64,000 nt of DNA from Strix aluco (taxonomy: Eukaryota; Chordata; Aves; Strigiformes; Strigidae): NCBI RefSeq assembly GCF_031877795.1, contig NC_133948.1:15144948-15208947 (forward strand), written 5' to 3'. The notes below the pieces were generated by a model. It was not told the origin of the DNA and searched no databases. It worked only from the letters and a program-made list of their open reading frames with translations. The position numbers and the translations under genes are program-made. Shown here piece after piece: positions 62,901-64,000 of the stretch (the stretch's first letter is position 1; the number at the start of each line of letters is the position of its first letter).

Positions 62901-62977
62901 AAGCAGTACCTGGAGGACAGTGGGCAGAGTTTCGTCTAGGTCACTGAAGTAACTTGGTTGCTGAGTGAAGATATTTT
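44967..62977 (-). CDS. ASCC2: Activating signal cointegrator 1 complex subunit 2, carboxyl-terminal 14 coding exons (5' part outside window)
   Basis: Exons on the minus strand are 62977-62910, 61223-61113, 60189-60077, 58011-57937, 57390-57283, 55717-55649, 54919-54845, 54578-54392, 53835-53621, 51983-51864, 48370-48146, 46400-46289, 45725-45649 and 45135-44967. They join in frame to 573 aa plus stop, matching human ASCC2 from about residue 186 to its end (GMIPS). The CUE domain is in exon 53835-53621 (partial-protein residues about 283-325), with the LLPDLGEGF and VINNILE motifs. A Glu-rich run (about 473-485) and a basic tail (QERRKKEANKSTRANHNRR) follow. ASCC2 is known to bind K63-linked ubiquitin through CUE and to act with ASCC3 and TRIP4 in alkylation-damage repair and in splitting collided ribosomes. 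The acceptor of exon 53835-53621 (ATGTAG) is weak. Intron 54844-54579 is U12-type. The amino-terminal exons should lie beyond 64000. Confidence 0.97.
51989..52004 (-). repeat. Pure T16 tract (minus strand) before an ASCC2 acceptor
   Basis: On the minus strand sixteen T residues run straight into AACAG, the acceptor of exon 51983-51864, making an unusually pure polypyrimidine tract. Homopolymers of this length tend to vary between individuals. Confidence 0.85.
54579..54844 (-). other. ASCC2: U12-type (minor-class) intron of ASCC2, 266 bases, phase 2
   Basis: The donor on the minus strand reads CT|GTATCCTTT (54844-54836), an exact match to the U12-type 5' splice site /RTATCCTTT. A branch-site match, TCCTTAAT, lies at 54599-54592 (consensus TCCTTRAY). 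The presumed branch A at 54593 is 14 bases from the terminal AG (54580-54579), inside the short distance window typical for this class. The intron termini are GT-AG. The other introns checked in the window have ordinary U2-type donors. Confidence 0.9.
60233..60270. repeat. 15-bp tandem repeat, 2.5 copies, in ASCC2 intron
   Basis: The unit TTTCCTAGGAACACA occurs twice perfectly and is followed by a partial third copy, 44 bases upstream of the acceptor (gene sense) of exon 60189-60077. The perfect identity suggests a recent duplication. Confidence 0.95.
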
Positions 62978-64000
62978 CTGAGAAGAGAGGGGGAAGGAGA
63001 CCATTTGCCATTAGTTCAGGCATTCATGCCAGCAAGTAAGTCTGCACCAGAAGATGTACTTGTATTATTACTGACACCCCCACCCCCTGCAGATAGAGCT
63101 AATAACCATTTAGGACATGGGCACGGGCTCACTTCTATAAAGCTGGCCCATCAACTCTTTAGTGCAACTGGAGAACTGGTAATGAGAATATGCTCATCAG
63201 AGCAGAGCAAACGAGATGTTAGATCATTCATGCCCCAGAGGCTGAATCAATGAATAATGCAAATACTATCGCTAAACATTCCTAGTTCCTTTATTTGACA
63301 ACTGGAGTTGACTTTTAATTACTGATAACAGCTCAGCATACACTGGAAAATGTTCTGCAGAATATTTCTTAAAGGTAATGAGGCTTTAGTAATACCTGCT
63401 ATTATATTACTAGGACTTCATTATCTTTACAAAATACTTCACTGAGTAACGGCATACCATAAATCCTCACCAAGTAAGCACAGAGGCTGCCTATTTTCCT
63501 GTGAATTACTCTTCCAACAACGAAAATTAACAGAGTTCTCCAGCAAGAGCAAAGGTAAGAGTTACAAGACGACGTTTCTGAAAAATTTATACCCTGAGAA
63601 CAACCTAAAGTTTATCAAGTTATGAATTACACACCAGAACTGCTCATGCCATTACTGTCACAACATAATGCAAATAATCAGGTGAGCAAATCACTGGTCA
63701 CCTGCGTGCAGCATTACTGTGTTGCACTCCAGAGCATATGTATAATTCAAATGAGGTTTCATACACTCAGGTCTTCTCTGGAATATTTTAAGATCCAGAT
63801 AATCTAAGCTTCACATCTGAAAGAGAACTATCAATCTTGTCATGCCTTCTTTCCACCTCTGAGGCTTGACAGATGAATTTAGAGTGGAAGTTACTGAAAA
63901 AAGGATAAAGCGATTAAAAAATGCAAAGGTTTATCTAAGATTTTCTGGTCTGGAAATTTGGCTGCGTCACATGATCTCTAATGCTTCTCATGTTAGTCAA

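Noticed and set aside
63000-64000. Possible further upstream ASCC2 exon in the last kilobase
   Set aside because: I looked on the minus strand for the conserved DIPKILDLCVLFGKGN and FLRMSTHKE segments and did not find them; the stretch reads as intron.
1-64000. tRNA, snRNA, microRNA, CRISPR, retrovirus-like or DNA-transposon elements
   Set aside because: No B-box-like GGTTCGAATCC, snRNA core, regular spacer array, or recognisable LTR or transposase motif was noticed by eye. A structured search could still reveal small or diverged ones.

Overview
The window looks like vertebrate, most probably avian, nuclear DNA. CR1-type LINE fragments with the usual 3' end are present. The left third is very GC-rich and full of minisatellites, as on bird microchromosomes. 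The gene order CABP7(+) – ZMAT5(-) – UQCR10(+) – ASCC2(-) is that of human 22q12.2. I recognised the genes by recalling the human proteins; no database search was run.

Layout. Positions 1-500 look like the 3' tail of an upstream plus-strand gene (NF2 by synteny; no coding sequence seen). About 0.5-9.2 kb is intergenic, with several degenerate minisatellites, simple repeats and an AT-rich island. A CpG island at about 9.2-10.85 kb holds the CABP7 promoter and 5' UTR. CABP7 (five coding exons, 215 aa, complete) covers 10178-16183, with its 3' UTR to about 17.05 kb. From 17.05 to 22.2 kb is intergenic, with a second AT-rich island near 18.2-18.6 kb. ZMAT5 (five coding exons plus a predicted non-coding first exon, 170 aa, complete) runs on the minus strand from about 39.7 kb to 22.24 kb. 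It is head-to-head with UQCR10 (two exons, 59 aa, complete; 39773-41823) across one CpG-island promoter. UQCR10 and ASCC2 converge over 42.05-44.4 kb. ASCC2 fills the rest on the minus strand: its last 14 coding exons (573 aa to the stop) are here, and its amino-terminal exons lie beyond 64 kb.

All four reading frames stay open across every predicted splice junction, and I saw no broken host gene. The genes do not form a pathway: a Golgi/lysosome calcium sensor (CABP7), a minor-spliceosome zinc-finger protein (ZMAT5), a complex III subunit (UQCR10) and a ubiquitin-binding subunit of the ASC-1 complex (ASCC2).

The most notable observation is that ASCC2 intron 54579-54844 carries a near-perfect U12-type donor and branch site. 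Its splicing would therefore need the minor spliceosome, a component of which is encoded by the near neighbour ZMAT5. Other points are a telomere-like hexamer array inside CABP7 intron 3, an exact 20-bp minisatellite, and a (GCC)n tract that codes polyalanine in an upstream ORF of CABP7. I found no convincing evidence for a wholly new biological system.
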